Positions 23,557 through 35,257 of a stretch of 64,000 bases of DNA are shown here, in pieces. Position 1 is the stretch's first letter. Every line of letters starts with the position of its first letter. The position numbers and the translations under genes are program-made. The stretch is from the NCBI RefSeq assembly GCF_009905375.1, contig NC_133647.1:130240673-130304672 (forward strand). Reading direction: 5' to 3'. The DNA comes from Apium graveolens (Eukaryota > Streptophyta > Magnoliopsida > Apiales > Apiaceae). Below the pieces are notes generated by a model. The model saw only the letters and a list, made by a program, of their open reading frames with translations. It was not told the DNA's origin and did not search any database.

Positions 23557-25159
23557 TGTGTAAGATATGCTTGTACCTTATCAAGACTAAGTCAAACTGA
23601 CAACCCTAAGTAAGTTGTATTGTAATCTTAGTTTACATTTTGTACTTGTAATATTTAAAGTATGTAAAAATGTCAAAAGTGCAGACTGCAGTCTTTTTCT
23701 TTAAACAGTATCAAGCCTAAAAATTATATCTGGAAGAAGATCCAGAAGATCATGCCGCAGAAGAATTATGAAGAAGCTTGGAGTTGAATAAATCTGTTTT
23801 TGGAAAAATGTTCTAAGTCAAAATCTCTACAAGTCACAGATTTAGTGTTATAGAGAAGTCATTCGAGAACTCTAGAATAACTTATAGGGAACTCAGGAAA
23901 GCAGCTAGAGAACTCAGAGATATCGACAAACCAAATTGAATATATGAAGATTGGAGATATCGACAAGTCAATTCTGCACTAGAGAACTCAGAGTTATCTA
24001 CAAGTCAACATTCATTAGAGAACTCTGAGTTATCGATAAGTCAAATTTCACTAGAGAACTCAGAGATATCGACAAGCCAAAATTTACTAGAGAACTCTGA
24101 GTTATCGACAAGTCAAATTTTACTAGAGAAATCCAAGTTATTGACTTCGAGAACTCCATAATGACTTATAAGGAACTCAGGAAAGCAACTAGAGAACTCA
24201 GAGATATCGACAAGCCAAATCGAATACATGAAGATTGGAGATATCGACAAATCAATTCTTCACTAGACAACTCAGAGTTATTGGCAAGTCAACATTCATT
24301 AGAGAACTTTGACTTATCGACAAGTCAAATTTGACTAGAGAACTCTCAGTTATCGACAAGTCAATAAGTCACGAGAGAACTTAGAGATATCGATAAGTCA
24401 AAGTGAAGAAATGAAGAATAGAGATCTCGATAAGCTAAATTCTTTTATAGAGAACTCATAGACCTTTACAAGTCAAATCAACTATAGAGTATTAAAGATC
24501 TCGATAAGTCAATATACTTATCGAGATGTCAAGATCTCTATATGCCTAACTGGAAGATCTCGAGGTAAAATCCCAATGTAAAATTACGGACCAGTTCAAT
24601 ATCCAAGATTAACAATCAACAAAAAATCCAACCATTTGTATTGACAAGTCTATAAAAAGAAGCTTGAAGAGTGTGCAAGATCAAGGGTGATGATTAATTG
24701 ACAAAGGAAGATCAAAGTTAACACATTATGCAAAGATATGCTAAGCCAGAAATGGAAGATATACTTTTCCTGCAATAGAATAATTAGTGATACCTTACTA
24801 AAGATAATAACACGTCTTATTATACACTGTGTAGCTAACTGATATATAAAGTTAACACCGATCCTTTGTTAGTTGTAACAATTTTAGATAAGAAAATCTT
24901 ATATTTTTCTCAAGATAGAAGCTAAGCTCTTTATCAACATAGAGCCTAGAAATTTTGTAACAAAACATTCTTAATTTCAATATAAAATTAAGTGAGTTTT
25001 GAAAGATCTGTGTTATTCATAGTTGCCTGTTTAATTTCTGTTTTAACACATCTCACTACAATATTTGATTTATTTTGTTCAAACCATAAATACTTCAAGA
25101 AAAGCATAAAAACATAAAAACACATTCACCCCCCCAAGTGTGTAATTCAATACCTAACA
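23557..25159 (+). repeat. 3' LTR of element C
   Basis: About 1.6 kb, from TGTGTAAGATATG to the TACCTAACA end. Aligns throughout with the D1 (35201-36575) and D2 (53435-54810) LTRs, including the CATTCACCCCCCC tract before the end. Contains TATAAAAA at 24651-24658 and the repeat array at 23860-24560. Followed at once by satellite sequence. Confidence 0.85.
23860..24560 (+). repeat. Imperfect ~38-bp tandem array inside the C LTR
   Basis: Repeated units built from CTAGAGAACTCAGAG followed by (A)TATCGACAAGTCAA with a variable A/T linker. At least ten units are recognisable. The same array lies in D1 (about 35490-35940) and D2 (about 53720-54170). It sits in U3, upstream of the TATA box. Confidence 0.75.
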
Positions 25160-25730
25160 TAAACTTTTTTAAAAAATCAAAACATCAGTATGAGACTAGA
25201 CACTAGCAAGAAGTACTAGTCAAAGTACCAGTTGACTGTTAAAATAACAAACGAAATACATTTACTTTTTTCTAAAATTTTTATCATATCACTAAAATAT
25301 ATAGATATTGACATCCTTATGGTTGGATCATTCATAAATATTTTTAAAAAATTCAAACATTGGTATGGGGCTAAATACTATTAAGAAGTACCGGTCAAAC
25401 TACTACTTGACTAAACGAAATACATTTATTTTTTTCTAAATTTTTTTATAATATCACTAAAACATATAGCTATTGACATCCTTACGGTTGGATCATTCAT
25501 AAATAATTTTAAAAAAATCGAAACATCAGTATGGGACTAAGCACTATTAAGAAGTACTAGTCAAACTACTAGTTGACTATTAAAATATAAAACCAAATAC
25601 ATTTATTTTTTTTCTAAAATTCTTATCATATCACTAAAATATATAGATCTTGACATATTTACGGTTGATTCATTCATAAATATTTTAAAAAAATTGAAAA
25701 ATAAATATGGGACTAAACACTAATAAGAAG
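25160..25730. repeat. Satellite array, left part
   Basis: Tandem monomers of about 165-177 bp, anchored on GGTTGGATCATTCATAAAT at 25321, 25486 and (diverged) 25663. Begins in the middle of a monomer directly at the end of the C LTR and stops at the poly(A) insertion at 25731. Monomer types in order c, d, d-like, a (see the right part). Confidence 0.85.
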
Positions 25731-27706
25731 CCCATTGAAATTTCAAATTTCAATTCCCCCCCTTTCATTTTGAATCTCCCCCTGTGCATTCCCTTTCATT
25801 CTCATCCCGGCTCCTAGTTATTTTCATGTTGCCTCCATGCTATTAACAGGCCTATTTTCGTTATTTGCTTGTAATTCATTAAATAATAGGCTTAACAATT
25901 ATTTGATGGGTTTATTTTTTTTCATTGGGATGCCTCTTTTTTTGTTGCTGGACAGATTATCTGTGCTTGTAACCTCCTGGCCTCTTTGCTTACCTCAAGT
26001 CACCCCGGTTAGAGCCTCTTGGAGGCATGGAAGAGTGCTTGAATGCCTAGTACTGCTGTACCACTAGGCTATCACCTGGAGGGCTTATTGTTCGCTATTT
26101 ATGGTAAGGTGGTTACCTAGCTTGGGGTTCATGCTATAAGGCGGCGTTAATATTGTTTTTGCAGTTTGGGGTTTGCTTACTTCAACAAAATCAGTTAATT
26201 CATGGGTAAATGCAAGCTTGAGCAACTTGATTTATTAGGAAGAGCTGGTGATGTTGTTTGTTGAGCTCTCGCACTGGGCTGTTTGTTGTGTTGTGCTGCT
26301 CAAACATCCTTTCTGTTTGGTTCTTGGATTCCCAACCCTTATAGTCACCATGCTACACTTTGTTCAAGCATTGTCACCTTGTTTGAGTTTGGCATAGATT
26401 GTTGGGTTGATCTTTCTTTTACTATACGACCTAAACTACTTGGGCTTAGCTGATTACTTGCTAATATTTGTTGGTTTTCATTGAAAAGTGCTTGGATGCC
26501 TAGTATATGTTAAACAACTGGAATTAGCTTTTGTCACTTTGGTCAATTGGTTTTGGTTACTGATTGGATGGTTCCCTTGTTCCCCCTCAAGATCATTTTG
26601 GCTTCTCAGAATTTGGCATTTTAGTCGTATTTGGATTACGGTTATTATTCGATTTAATGCTAGCACAGATAAGCTGCACACTAGGGAGACACCCTAGTCT
26701 ATGTCAAACTGCATGTTGCTGTGTTGAGCTCATTTTGGCTAACTGTGATCATAGTTTTTTGGATGGTTTTAAGTGGTTCTTCTACTCTTAATGGGTTTGG
26801 GTTGGCTGCATCTTAGTTGGCTCTTATTTGTTCTTATCACGACATTTTGGGTCACAATGAAGAGTTCTTGTATGCTTAGTAGTTGTTGAATCAATGTGCT
26901 TAGACTTGAATAAGTGTTGTCAAGCTAATTATGCTTAGCTTAATTCAAGTTTGGGGCTCTAGCTATATGGTATTTTATGCTTAAGACCTGGTCTTCTTGG
27001 TTAGACTTATACTCTGCATCCTTTCGGCCAACTTAGTTTAAGCTTGAAGCGTAAAGGGTTGATACCTATACTGGACAACCATGTCATGAGCATTATTGGG
27101 CAGTTTTTTCTATGCTCATCCGGTCCTCATTGAAGAGTGCTTGTATGTTTAGTGGGTGTTGATTTGTGGGCCTTGGACGCAGACTGATTGATTTGGTCAC
27201 TTCATGGTTGCAGAATTAGTTGGCTGCTAGTTCCCTCTCTAAGTAATATTAGTTCTATCTGAAGTTTAGCCCCTGCTAATGTTGGCCTTGTTGATTCGAT
27301 CGTTCCTGATCCTTGTTGTATGACACATTTGAAGCTAGCAGAAATGATCCAGCATGCTAAGGAGATGTCTTAGCCTTTGTCAATCTGTTGGTTCCTTGTT
27401 AACTCAGAGTGTTGCCCAACATGGATGCATCTGGGAAAGCTAGTATGCTAAAGAGATGCCTTGGCCTTGTTTAATTGCTAGTTGTCTTAAAGTCGCTTGG
27501 CTTGGAGGTTGGCAGGGGCGCCATCTAGTTTGTTTCTTCATTTTGTATTTTATTTAGGTTCTTTCATCCCCTACGTGGGACTGATTACTTTCATTTTATA
27601 GATAGTCTTCCCTTGGTCAGCCAAGGTGCAGAGGGTGAATCCCTCACAAACCCTGTAATCCAAAATTATTTTATATATATACAACAACAAACTTAGCAAG
27701 AAAAAA
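25731..27706 (+). mobile_element. 1.98-kb noncoding retrocopy with short poly(A) tail inserted in the satellite
   Basis: Interrupts a satellite monomer exactly: AATAAGAAG before, a run of A and AAGAAGTACTGG after, against AATAAGAAGTACTGG in intact monomers. The repeated AAGAAG (25725-25730 and 27707-27712) is the likely target-site duplication and the A-run the tail, as expected for LINE-mediated insertion. The interior is less AT-rich than its surroundings, has no long ORF, no RT motif and no SINE-like tRNA head. It contains four diverged copies of a segment with GAAGAGTGCTTGNATGCCTAG near 26030, 26484, 26859 and 27133, and three copies of a CTAAGGAGATG-like segment near 26684, 27354 and 27448. 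Could be a retrocopied long noncoding RNA or a non-autonomous element. Confidence 0.65.
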
Positions 27707-27712
27707 AAGAAG

Positions 27713-29835
27713 TACTGGTGAAATAACTTGTTCAGTGTAAAAATAGCAAATCAAATATATTTATTTTTTTTCTAAAATTTCTATCATATGAGTAAAATAT
27801 ATAGATAATGACATATGTAATGTTGGATCATTCTTAAATAATTTTAAAAAAAATGAAACATCGGTACGAGACTAAAAACTAGTAAGAAATATGTGTCAAA
27901 CTACTAGTTGACTGTTAAAATAGAAAACTAAATACTTTTTTTCTATTTTTTTTATCATTTCACTAAAATATATAAAACTTGACATCTGTAAGGTTGGATC
28001 ATTCACAAACATTTTTTAAAAAATTGAAACATCGGTATGGGATTAGACACTAGTAATAAGTACTGGTCAAAGTACTAGATGACTGTTAAAATAGCAAACC
28101 AAATACATTAATTTATTTTTTTTATTTTTTATCATATCACTAAATATATAGATATTGACATCCTTATTATTGGATCATTCATAAATATTTTTTTAAAAAT
28201 TGAAACATCAGTATGGGCCTAAATACTATTAAGAAGTTTTGGCCAAACTTCTAGTTGACTGTTAAAATAGCAAACCAAATATATTTATTTTTTTATAAAA
28301 TTTTTATCGTATAACTAAAATATATAGATCTTGACATCCTTACGGTTGGTTCATTCATAAATATTTTTAAAAAAATAAAAAATAAATATGGGACCAAAAA
28401 CTAATAAGAAGTACTGGTCAAATAATTGATCTAGTGTTAAAATAGCAAATCAAATCTATTTATTTTTTTTCTAAAACTTTTATCATATCACTAAATTATA
28501 TAGATATTAACATCTATAAGGTTGGATCACTCTTGAATATTTTTTAAAAAATTTAAACATCGGTATGGGACTAAACACTAGTAAAAAATACAGGTCAAAC
28601 TACTAGTTGACTCTTAAAATAACAAACCAAATACTTTTTTTTTAATTTTTTATCACTTCACTAAAATATTATAGATCTTGACATCTGTAAGGTTGGATCA
28701 TTGATAAACATTTTTAAAAAAAATTGAAACATCAGTATGGGACTAGACACTAGCTAGTAAAAAGTACACGTCAAAGTAGTTGTTGACGTTAAAATAGCAA
28801 ACGAAATATATTTATTTTTTTCTAAATTTTTTATCATATCAGTTAAATATATAGATGTTGACATTGTTACCGTTGGATCATTCATAAATATTTTTAAAAA
28901 AATCGAAACATGAGTATGGGAGTAAACACTGTGAAGAAGTACGGGTCAAATTACTAGTTGACTGTTAAAATAGAAACCAAATACATTTAAGTTTTTCAAC
29001 AAATTTTATCATATCACTAAAATATATAGATTTTGACATCCTTATGGTTGGATCATTCATAAATATTTAAAAAATGAAAAATTAATATGGAACTAAACAC
29101 TAATAAGAAATAATGGTCTAATAACTGGTTCACTATTAAAATAGCAAATCAAATATATTTAATTTTTCTATAATTTTTAACATATCACTAAATTATATAG
29201 ATATTGACATTTCTAAGGTTGGATCATTCTTAAATATTTTTTAAAAAATCGAAACATAGGTATAAGACTAAACAGTGGTAAGAATACGGGTTAAACTACT
29301 AGTTGACTGTTAAAATAGCAAACCAAATACTTCTTTTTCTAATTTTTTTTATCATTTCACTAAAATATATAGATCTTGACATCTATAAGGATGGATCATT
29401 CATAAACATTTTTTAAAAATATGAAACTTCAGTATGGGACTACACACTAGTAAGAAGTATTGGTCAAAGTTTTGGTTGACTACTCAAAATAGCAAACCAA
29501 ATACATTTAGTTTTCTCTAAAATTTTTATAATATCACTAAAATATATAGATATTGACATCGTTACGGTTGGATTATTCATAATTTTTTTTTATAAAATTG
29601 AAATATTAGTATGAGACTAAACACTATTAAGAAGTAATGGTCAAACTACTAGTTGACTGTTAAAATAGGAAATCAAATATATTTATTGTTTTTCTATTTT
29701 TTATCAAATCACTAAAATATTTAGATATTGACATCTATAAGGTTATAAGGTTGGATCATTCACAAAGTTTTTTAAAAAATTGAAACATTAGTATCACACT
29801 AAACATTAGTAAGAAGTACTGGTCAAACTACTTTA
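27713..29835. repeat. Satellite array, right part, with four-monomer higher-order repeat
   Basis: Monomers of 171-183 bp anchored at about 27821, 27992, 28167, 28344, 28520, 28691, 28871, 29046, 29217, 29389, 29566 and 29749. Four types alternate in order b-c-d-a. Type a has AAAAATAAATATGG and ...AATAAGAAGTACTGGTC with CAAATAA. Type b has CATTCTTAAAT. Type c has CATAAACATTTTT and GGTCAAAGT. Type d has GTTACGGTTGGATCATTCAT. Type a recurs at 28344 and 29046, 702 bp apart. Confidence 0.85.
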
Positions 29836-30233
29836 GTGTTAGGATCTTGATCCCTAAATTCAATTTATAAATATAGTTAAGATTTAAATATTCAAATTAC
29901 TTAATTTCTTCCGTACATTTTTTTGAAAATTTTCAAATATGTATGGTTGGATTATAAGTTAAAATAAATACAAAATAAATTGAAACTTAAACTATAATTA
30001 TTACTTGAACCATAAATATCTAACTACAATCTCTAATTAGTAGTCAAAATATATTTTAACCCACTATTTTTAATTTCCAATTTTTGTTATGCAACGAAGA
30101 AAAGAAATTTGAAAATACTCTTATCATTATGATCTTTTTTTTAAGAACTAAAATTTAACTTTCATGTAAATTTTATTCTATCTTTTTTTGCAAAAATTTC
30201 CCGCCATTTTTTAAAATCAAATTCGACCGAAAT
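29836..30233. other. AT-rich single-copy-like stretch without a gene
   Basis: No ORF, repeat or RNA gene seen. Its last part (30187-30229) is the left arm of a foldback: GCAAAAATTTCCCGCC and AAATTCGACCGAAAT, complementary to sequence at 34058-34110 on the far side of the solo LTR. Confidence 0.6.
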
Positions 30234-33200
30234 TGTAACATCCCCAAATCCGAGGTCTCGATTGGGTGTCACAAAATAACTTTAAATAATATAAACCTTT
30301 ATATTAAAATAAATATACAGATAACCCCTCAATAATCTGGATCGATTACAGGTTATGGTATGAAACAAGAATCTAACCTTCTAAAATTACAATATCTAAA
30401 TAAAATTTCATTACCTCTTTACTACATTCCTCGTATTGATCACTCTGACACCTCCAAATTCCTTCAACTGGAATCTCTTCAATTTGATGTTTTTTGAAAG
30501 CTATTCACTTTTGTCCTCATTTGATACTGAAAGAAATAGAATTTCACAAAGCAAGAGTGAGCCAAAAATGCCCAGCAAGTATCATAATAGGTTTCCAGGT
30601 ATTAGATTAAAGAAACTTCTGGAAATAATTTTTGAATGATTTCAAAACATCTTTGTTTATTTAAAATAGTTGAGCGAATAAAACATCGACCCTCATTGGC
30701 CTTTAATCATTAATCACATTTTTCTGTAAAAGAACAGTGAACGTTTCACTAATTCATCTCTTTGAATTAAATCTTTGTTTGATTTTGTAATTATAAACTA
30801 TTCAAAAAGGAATATCGTTAATGGAAATCAACAATAAATTAGACTGGACACTAGAAACCAATATATGCACTATAACCTGCTGATCAGTTAGGATACAGTG
30901 CGGATCTATACCCAACTGCATAGACCCAACCTACATATGGGGTACCCAGGAAACTATGGCCTAATAATCAAGGGTCCGGTTCTTAACCGGCCCGAATCGT
31001 AACCATCCAGTCCGTGGAGTATTTTGATGTCAAATCATTTTGAGTTCAAAATATTCCAATTCAGGGTTCGTAAATAACCCGAAAGAATGGGTATTTACTC
31101 AAAAGAGCAATCGATAATATAGGAACAATAATGTAAGGAACTTGCAAATTTAAGAGTAATTGCAGCGAAATATAAAACAGTTAACTATTCTGAACTTAGA
31201 ATAGGAATGAAGTATTTATAATATTTTACGAGAAAAGTAAGGGATACTTGCCTCAATTAATAAACCTCTGATGTTTAACTATGAGTCATATCACTCAGTC
31301 CTGATGTATCTCTATTTTCATTAACAGGCTACTTGACCTTATTTGTCATTCACCATTTCAGCTTCATATCTATCTTGAATCCACTTGTTTCATTACTACA
31401 CGTAAACATGCTTTACTTTTACTATCTCTGTCTGGCATTGAATGCCTCGAACTATGTAGATATATCATAAAAGATACCATTCAAATAACTGATAATATAT
31501 AATTGTCTAGTCCATACGTTTATCCCTATCATCTACCCGTTCAATAATAACAGATAAGGACCATCTTTAATCATATTAAGTCTAATCGACACGTGGTCTC
31601 ATAATTCACATAACACATAAACACATAAGGCACGTATCACATATTTCATATAACACATAGTCACATAATTTATTAGCACATAAGTTGAATCGTCAAAAGA
31701 TAGGTCTCGATACGTTTAGAATTGAAATCGGGTCAAAAAGAGTATTTTATCGATCAATAACTGACTCTGAATGATTTATAAAACAAACGCCCCTTTGATA
31801 CAAAAGAATTTAGGTCTCGAAAATATTTTTAATAGAAGCAAAATATATTTCTGATTCTAGAGGCGTTCGTTCCGTATTAAACGGATGAATGGTCTATATA
31901 ATACGAATTTTAGAACATTTTTCGGAATTAAAACGGGTTTCCGAATCATTTTATATTTAAATAATAGGGTTCGAACATCCGAATCTGAATTTAAGATAAT
32001 TTTATAATAATTAAATAGTCTTGAAAATAATTTAAAATTATATTTTAAGGCTCAAAACTATTTTTTAGAATTTTTAAATCAAAAATAAATAGGTAAATCT
32101 AATTAAATAATCAATTAAAATTAATTAATAACTAACTTTATTAATTAATCAATTAATATTTAAATAAATTGACTAATCAAATAATTAATTATGAACTAAA
32201 ATTATATAATTAAATAATTTAGATATATTTTGGAATTAAAAATAATTCAGTTATTTATTTAAAATAATTAATCAAATTAATTTTGAATTAAAAGAACATT
32301 ATTGGAAATTAAAGATAGGATTTTTGAATTATTTTAATAACAGAAATCCAGAAACAGTTTTTGCAGTACAATATCAGCACAATATGGATCAAAACCGGGC
32401 CAGGATTTCAACCCAACGGGTCACAGTCGGGTCAGCCACGCGGGTCGGGTTGGGTTTGAAGCTCACCAGACAAAACGAGGAAGATGACCGGAGACTTTTC
32501 CGGCCACCGCCTGGTCGTACTCCGGCGGCTTCTCCCGAGCTGAAAATGACACCGATTTTCCCGGTTTTTTAATCCAAATTCACTCCAATTCATTACCCAG
32601 ACTCAGAAACAAGCTTCATAACAGCAATCAATCCGTAAAACTCTGATTTCGGCAAAAACAAGGAAAAATCCTGTGATATAGATCGGAAAAACGCAACCAC
32701 AGAAACTAAGGCCAAACTCGACAATCTATACATGAAAACGAAGCTTGTACAATATACAATCTGACACAATCATCCCTAATATCAAACAATCAACAACAAA
32801 TCAAAAAAAAATAAAATTAAGAACAATCCTTGAACTTGACATAGCAATCTGGAAATTGTTTGATACAACCAAATATATGAATCGATTCTAAAACATGTGG
32901 GGAAGCTTATTCAAGTATAAAAATCCAACAATAACTACAGAATCAAAAACGCCCAAATTTGAGCTCAAGAACATTTAAGAACCCTAATTTCGAAGCTGTC
33001 CAGAATCAAACCTTAATTTTTACATGTTATTATACTCTATTTTTGAAGTATAATATATAAAATTGACCATAAAAACATGCTCTACAACATGGAATCATCA
33101 AAACAATCAGATTATCACGTTTGTGAAAATTCATATTTTAAATCACATAAATTCGAATTAAAACAATAAATAAGAAAAATTACCTTGATTTCTGCACAAA

Positions 33201-34057
33201 AATGGTTGATTGATTCAGAAAGAACTTTTCGAGAGATTCGATTTGATATATTACACGCTTGAATCAGAGTTCGATAACGCGTTTGAGGGTTTGATTTTCA
33301 AGAACGTAACGAATAATTAGGGTTTTTCTCTGTAAATTTGATGTTTTTACTGATCGATTATTATTATACGAATAAAATGAAATGATAAAAAGGCTATTTA
33401 TATTTATAGAATATTGGTTCGTTTTGGAGCATATTGGATCGATAAATTAGTTACTTAGCCGCTAAGTAACTGCAAAAACAATCTGATTTGGTACCCGTAT
33501 CAAGTGATTATCCAAAAATAATGTAAAAATACTTTATGCAAAAATAATGTAATATTATCCCGTCTTTTGAGAATACGGATTTTGTTGATTTATCGAAATG
33601 ATCATTGTATTGAAAATTTTGCATCGGGTCGCGCACGAGTCAAACTGTATTCCGGATCGAAAAAGTTAAAACTCGGAAAATGTCCGGAATTACCAGATTA
33701 GGTTAGATAGGAGTTTTTGGAAGAGTTTCGGGATGTAAAAATATAAAAACGTTTGAAGTTGGACAATTCCCGGCTTTATAAAATAGTTTCGTAATTATTC
33801 AGAAAATATTTAATAAATTCATAAATAATTATAAAATCACATAACACTTCAAAAATTACCAGAAAAATATCTTAATTATATATATTTCATTCCGGACATA
33901 TTAAAATTAACATACTCACATTTTATTATATACAAACATCCAAATATTATTATCAATCATCAGCTAATTCACCAAAAATTCACATAACAATCATATAATA
34001 ATCACTTAACAATTATTTATTGATAAAATAATTACACGATATTTTCCAGATGTTACA
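30234..34057 (-). repeat. 3.8-kb solo LTR, probably Ty3/gypsy
   Basis: Ends are TGTAACATCCCC and AGATGTTACA, giving TG...CA with 7-base inverted ends. Both sides carry the 5-bp target duplication GAAAT (30229-30233 and 34058-34062). No gag-pol coding inside, so it is one LTR left by LTR-LTR recombination. Minus-strand orientation is suggested by TATAAATATAAATAG at 33408-33394, followed on that strand by a leader containing AACCCTAATTATTCG, and by the GGATTTGGGGATGTTACA end. LTRs with ends like this are common in plant chromovirus lineages such as Tekay. The 31950-32330 part is extremely AT-rich (many TTAATTAA-like words); 32390-32570 is locally GC-rich. Confidence 0.8.
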
Positions 34058-34310
34058 GAAATCGGTTGAATTTAATAGTGTCAAAAAAAATTGTTGGCGG
34101 GAAAATTTCCTCCATTTTTTGGCAAGGCTAAATTCGACCAAGTGCGGTTGAATATAGGAGTACGGGTGAACTCAAGCGTATATTGTTACATATAAATACA
34201 GTTGTATTTATTACTAAATTTAACCGTGTAAATACAATCATATTTAAATACGACCGCCTGCGGTTGAATTTAGCCGTGCCCTTAAATTCAACCGAAAATG
34301 GTTGAAATTG
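34058..34310. repeat. Cluster of TTCAACCG inverted repeats (foldback)
   Basis: Short hairpins built on one word: AAATTCGACC/GGTTGAATAT at 34130-34155, TACGACCG/CGGTTGAATTT near 34248-34271, and a perfect 12-bp inverted repeat CGGTTGAATTTA / TAAATTCAACCG at 34261-34294 with a 10-base loop, then AACCGAAAATGGTT. A fourth palindrome was split by the solo LTR. The right foldback arm, GGCGGGAAAATTTCC, is at 34096-34110. It may be a MITE remnant; ends and target duplication were not identified. Confidence 0.55.
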
Positions 34311-34855
34311 ACTTCAATTGTATTTATAATGTTGTATTTAGCCTTATTTTCTTATGGTGCATGAACATGTGGGTCAACTTAATGTTGACATCAAACAAAA
34401 TAACCACCCATCCATGTAGTCAATTTCGAGTGTATGATAAAATAAATAAAAATTAAATTTGAATTAAAATTTATGTATTTGGATTGATGGAAATAACTAT
34501 CTATCTTAGTTTACTTTATTTAGCCCTATTTTTTTAAATGGATAAAATAGAAAAATAAAAGAAAGATAAAAGGAGAATTAAAGCATATTGAAGCATTATT
34601 AAAATATCAATAGATATCTATTTTAATTAAGGAAGTATTCAAAGAAACCAAATTTTAAAAATAATTCAATTATTAAAATAAATAAACATAATAATTAATA
34701 AAAATAAATTTAAGATATTAATATATCTAAGCCCAATAAATATAATTTTTTGACGAATGAAGACCCAAAATGTACCATAGGCCCAAGATTATAATAAACA
34801 TTTAATTTCCTAACCCTATTTCATCTACAAACCCTTATTTAAAGGGTTATTACAA
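34311..34855. other. AT-rich upstream region of G1
   Basis: No gene. Contains the block GTGGGTCAACTTAATGTTGA and about 230 bases after it, also found in R1 (from 40757), R2 (from 46837) and R3 (from 52285) and again before G2. Near its end AACCCTATTTCATC and TATTTAAAG (34836) look like the promoter of the G ORF. Confidence 0.5.
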
Positions 34856-34888
34856 GTGCATGTAATACACGAGGTGAGCATTTTAAGA

Positions 34889-35257
34889 ATGGCGGCCCCG
34901 GGTGAAGAGTCTATTTTGACCAATCAGATGTCGACAAAGAAGAAGGAAGAGACAGAGGATATAATTGTGGAGAAACTAGGGTTGGAACTTGATAGGATGG
35001 ATGAGAAGGTACACCTCTCTCCTGAGAAGATTGTTGTTATTGCATCTATGCAAAATTCCAAAGCACAAACTCAACAGAAACTGAGCGATTTGAAAAAGGA
35101 ATTAGAAGAAATTGTTGCTTCTCCTCTCCATTTGATGCTCTATCATGTAATCTGTTGTAATTTCATTTTACAATTTTTGGGAAATAATGTAAGGTTTTAT
35201 TGTAAAAGACATGCATGTACTTTAAGAAGACTAAAACATCTTGTCAACCCTAAGTAA
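34889..35257 (+). pseudogene. G1, small unknown ORF interrupted by the D1 LTR
   Basis: Starts with MAAPGEESILTNQMSTKKKE at 34889; an in-frame ATG at 34856 lies only about 20 bases after the TATA-like sequence, so it is less likely. The charged middle (DRMDEKVHLSPEKI) and KLSDLKKELEEIV suggest a short coiled coil; the tail is hydrophobic (CCNFILQFLGNN). The D1 LTR begins at 35201 and supplies the last codons. Copies without the insertion end a few codons later (NNVRFVI then stop), so the original protein was about 107 residues. Related copies: G2 at 53122 and N-terminally deleted ones in R1, R2 and R3. No family recognised. It may be a transposon-carried or captured gene fragment. Confidence 0.45.

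Larger units (their letters stand above)
1..25159 (+). mobile_element. Ty1/copia element C (5' end outside window, split by element AB)
   Basis: Long SIRE/Maximus-like copia element. The gag 3' part, protease and start of integrase lie at 1-1454. The rest of integrase, RT, RNase H, spacer, aORF and 3' LTR lie at 15548-25159. The two halves belong together: both are + strand, integrase breaks off on the left just after a LPT motif and resumes on the right at INKAHGK, and the 3' LTR matches the D1 and D2 LTRs, whose gag in turn matches bases 1-460. The 3' LTR abuts satellite DNA at 25160, so C inserted into the satellite array. All genes carry stops or frameshifts, so it is not autonomous. A deletion of about 18 codons of integrase accompanies the nested insertion. 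Confidence 0.85.

Noticed and set aside
23860..24560. CRISPR-like spaced repeats
   Set aside because: Units are imperfect, contiguous and of variable linker, inside a eukaryotic LTR. No spacers of fixed length.
25837..26791. Several short open frames in the poly(A)-tailed insertion
   Set aside because: Overlapping on different frames, no shared codon pattern, no known domains. Interior repeats do not preserve a frame.
32324..32572. Open frame of 82 codons in the GC-rich part of the solo LTR
   Set aside because: Lies in an LTR on the strand opposite the inferred transcription; composition explains it and no protein family is recognisable.
32970..33330. AACCCTAA motifs as interstitial telomere repeats
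   Set aside because: Single isolated copies, not tandem, and in a promoter/leader context.
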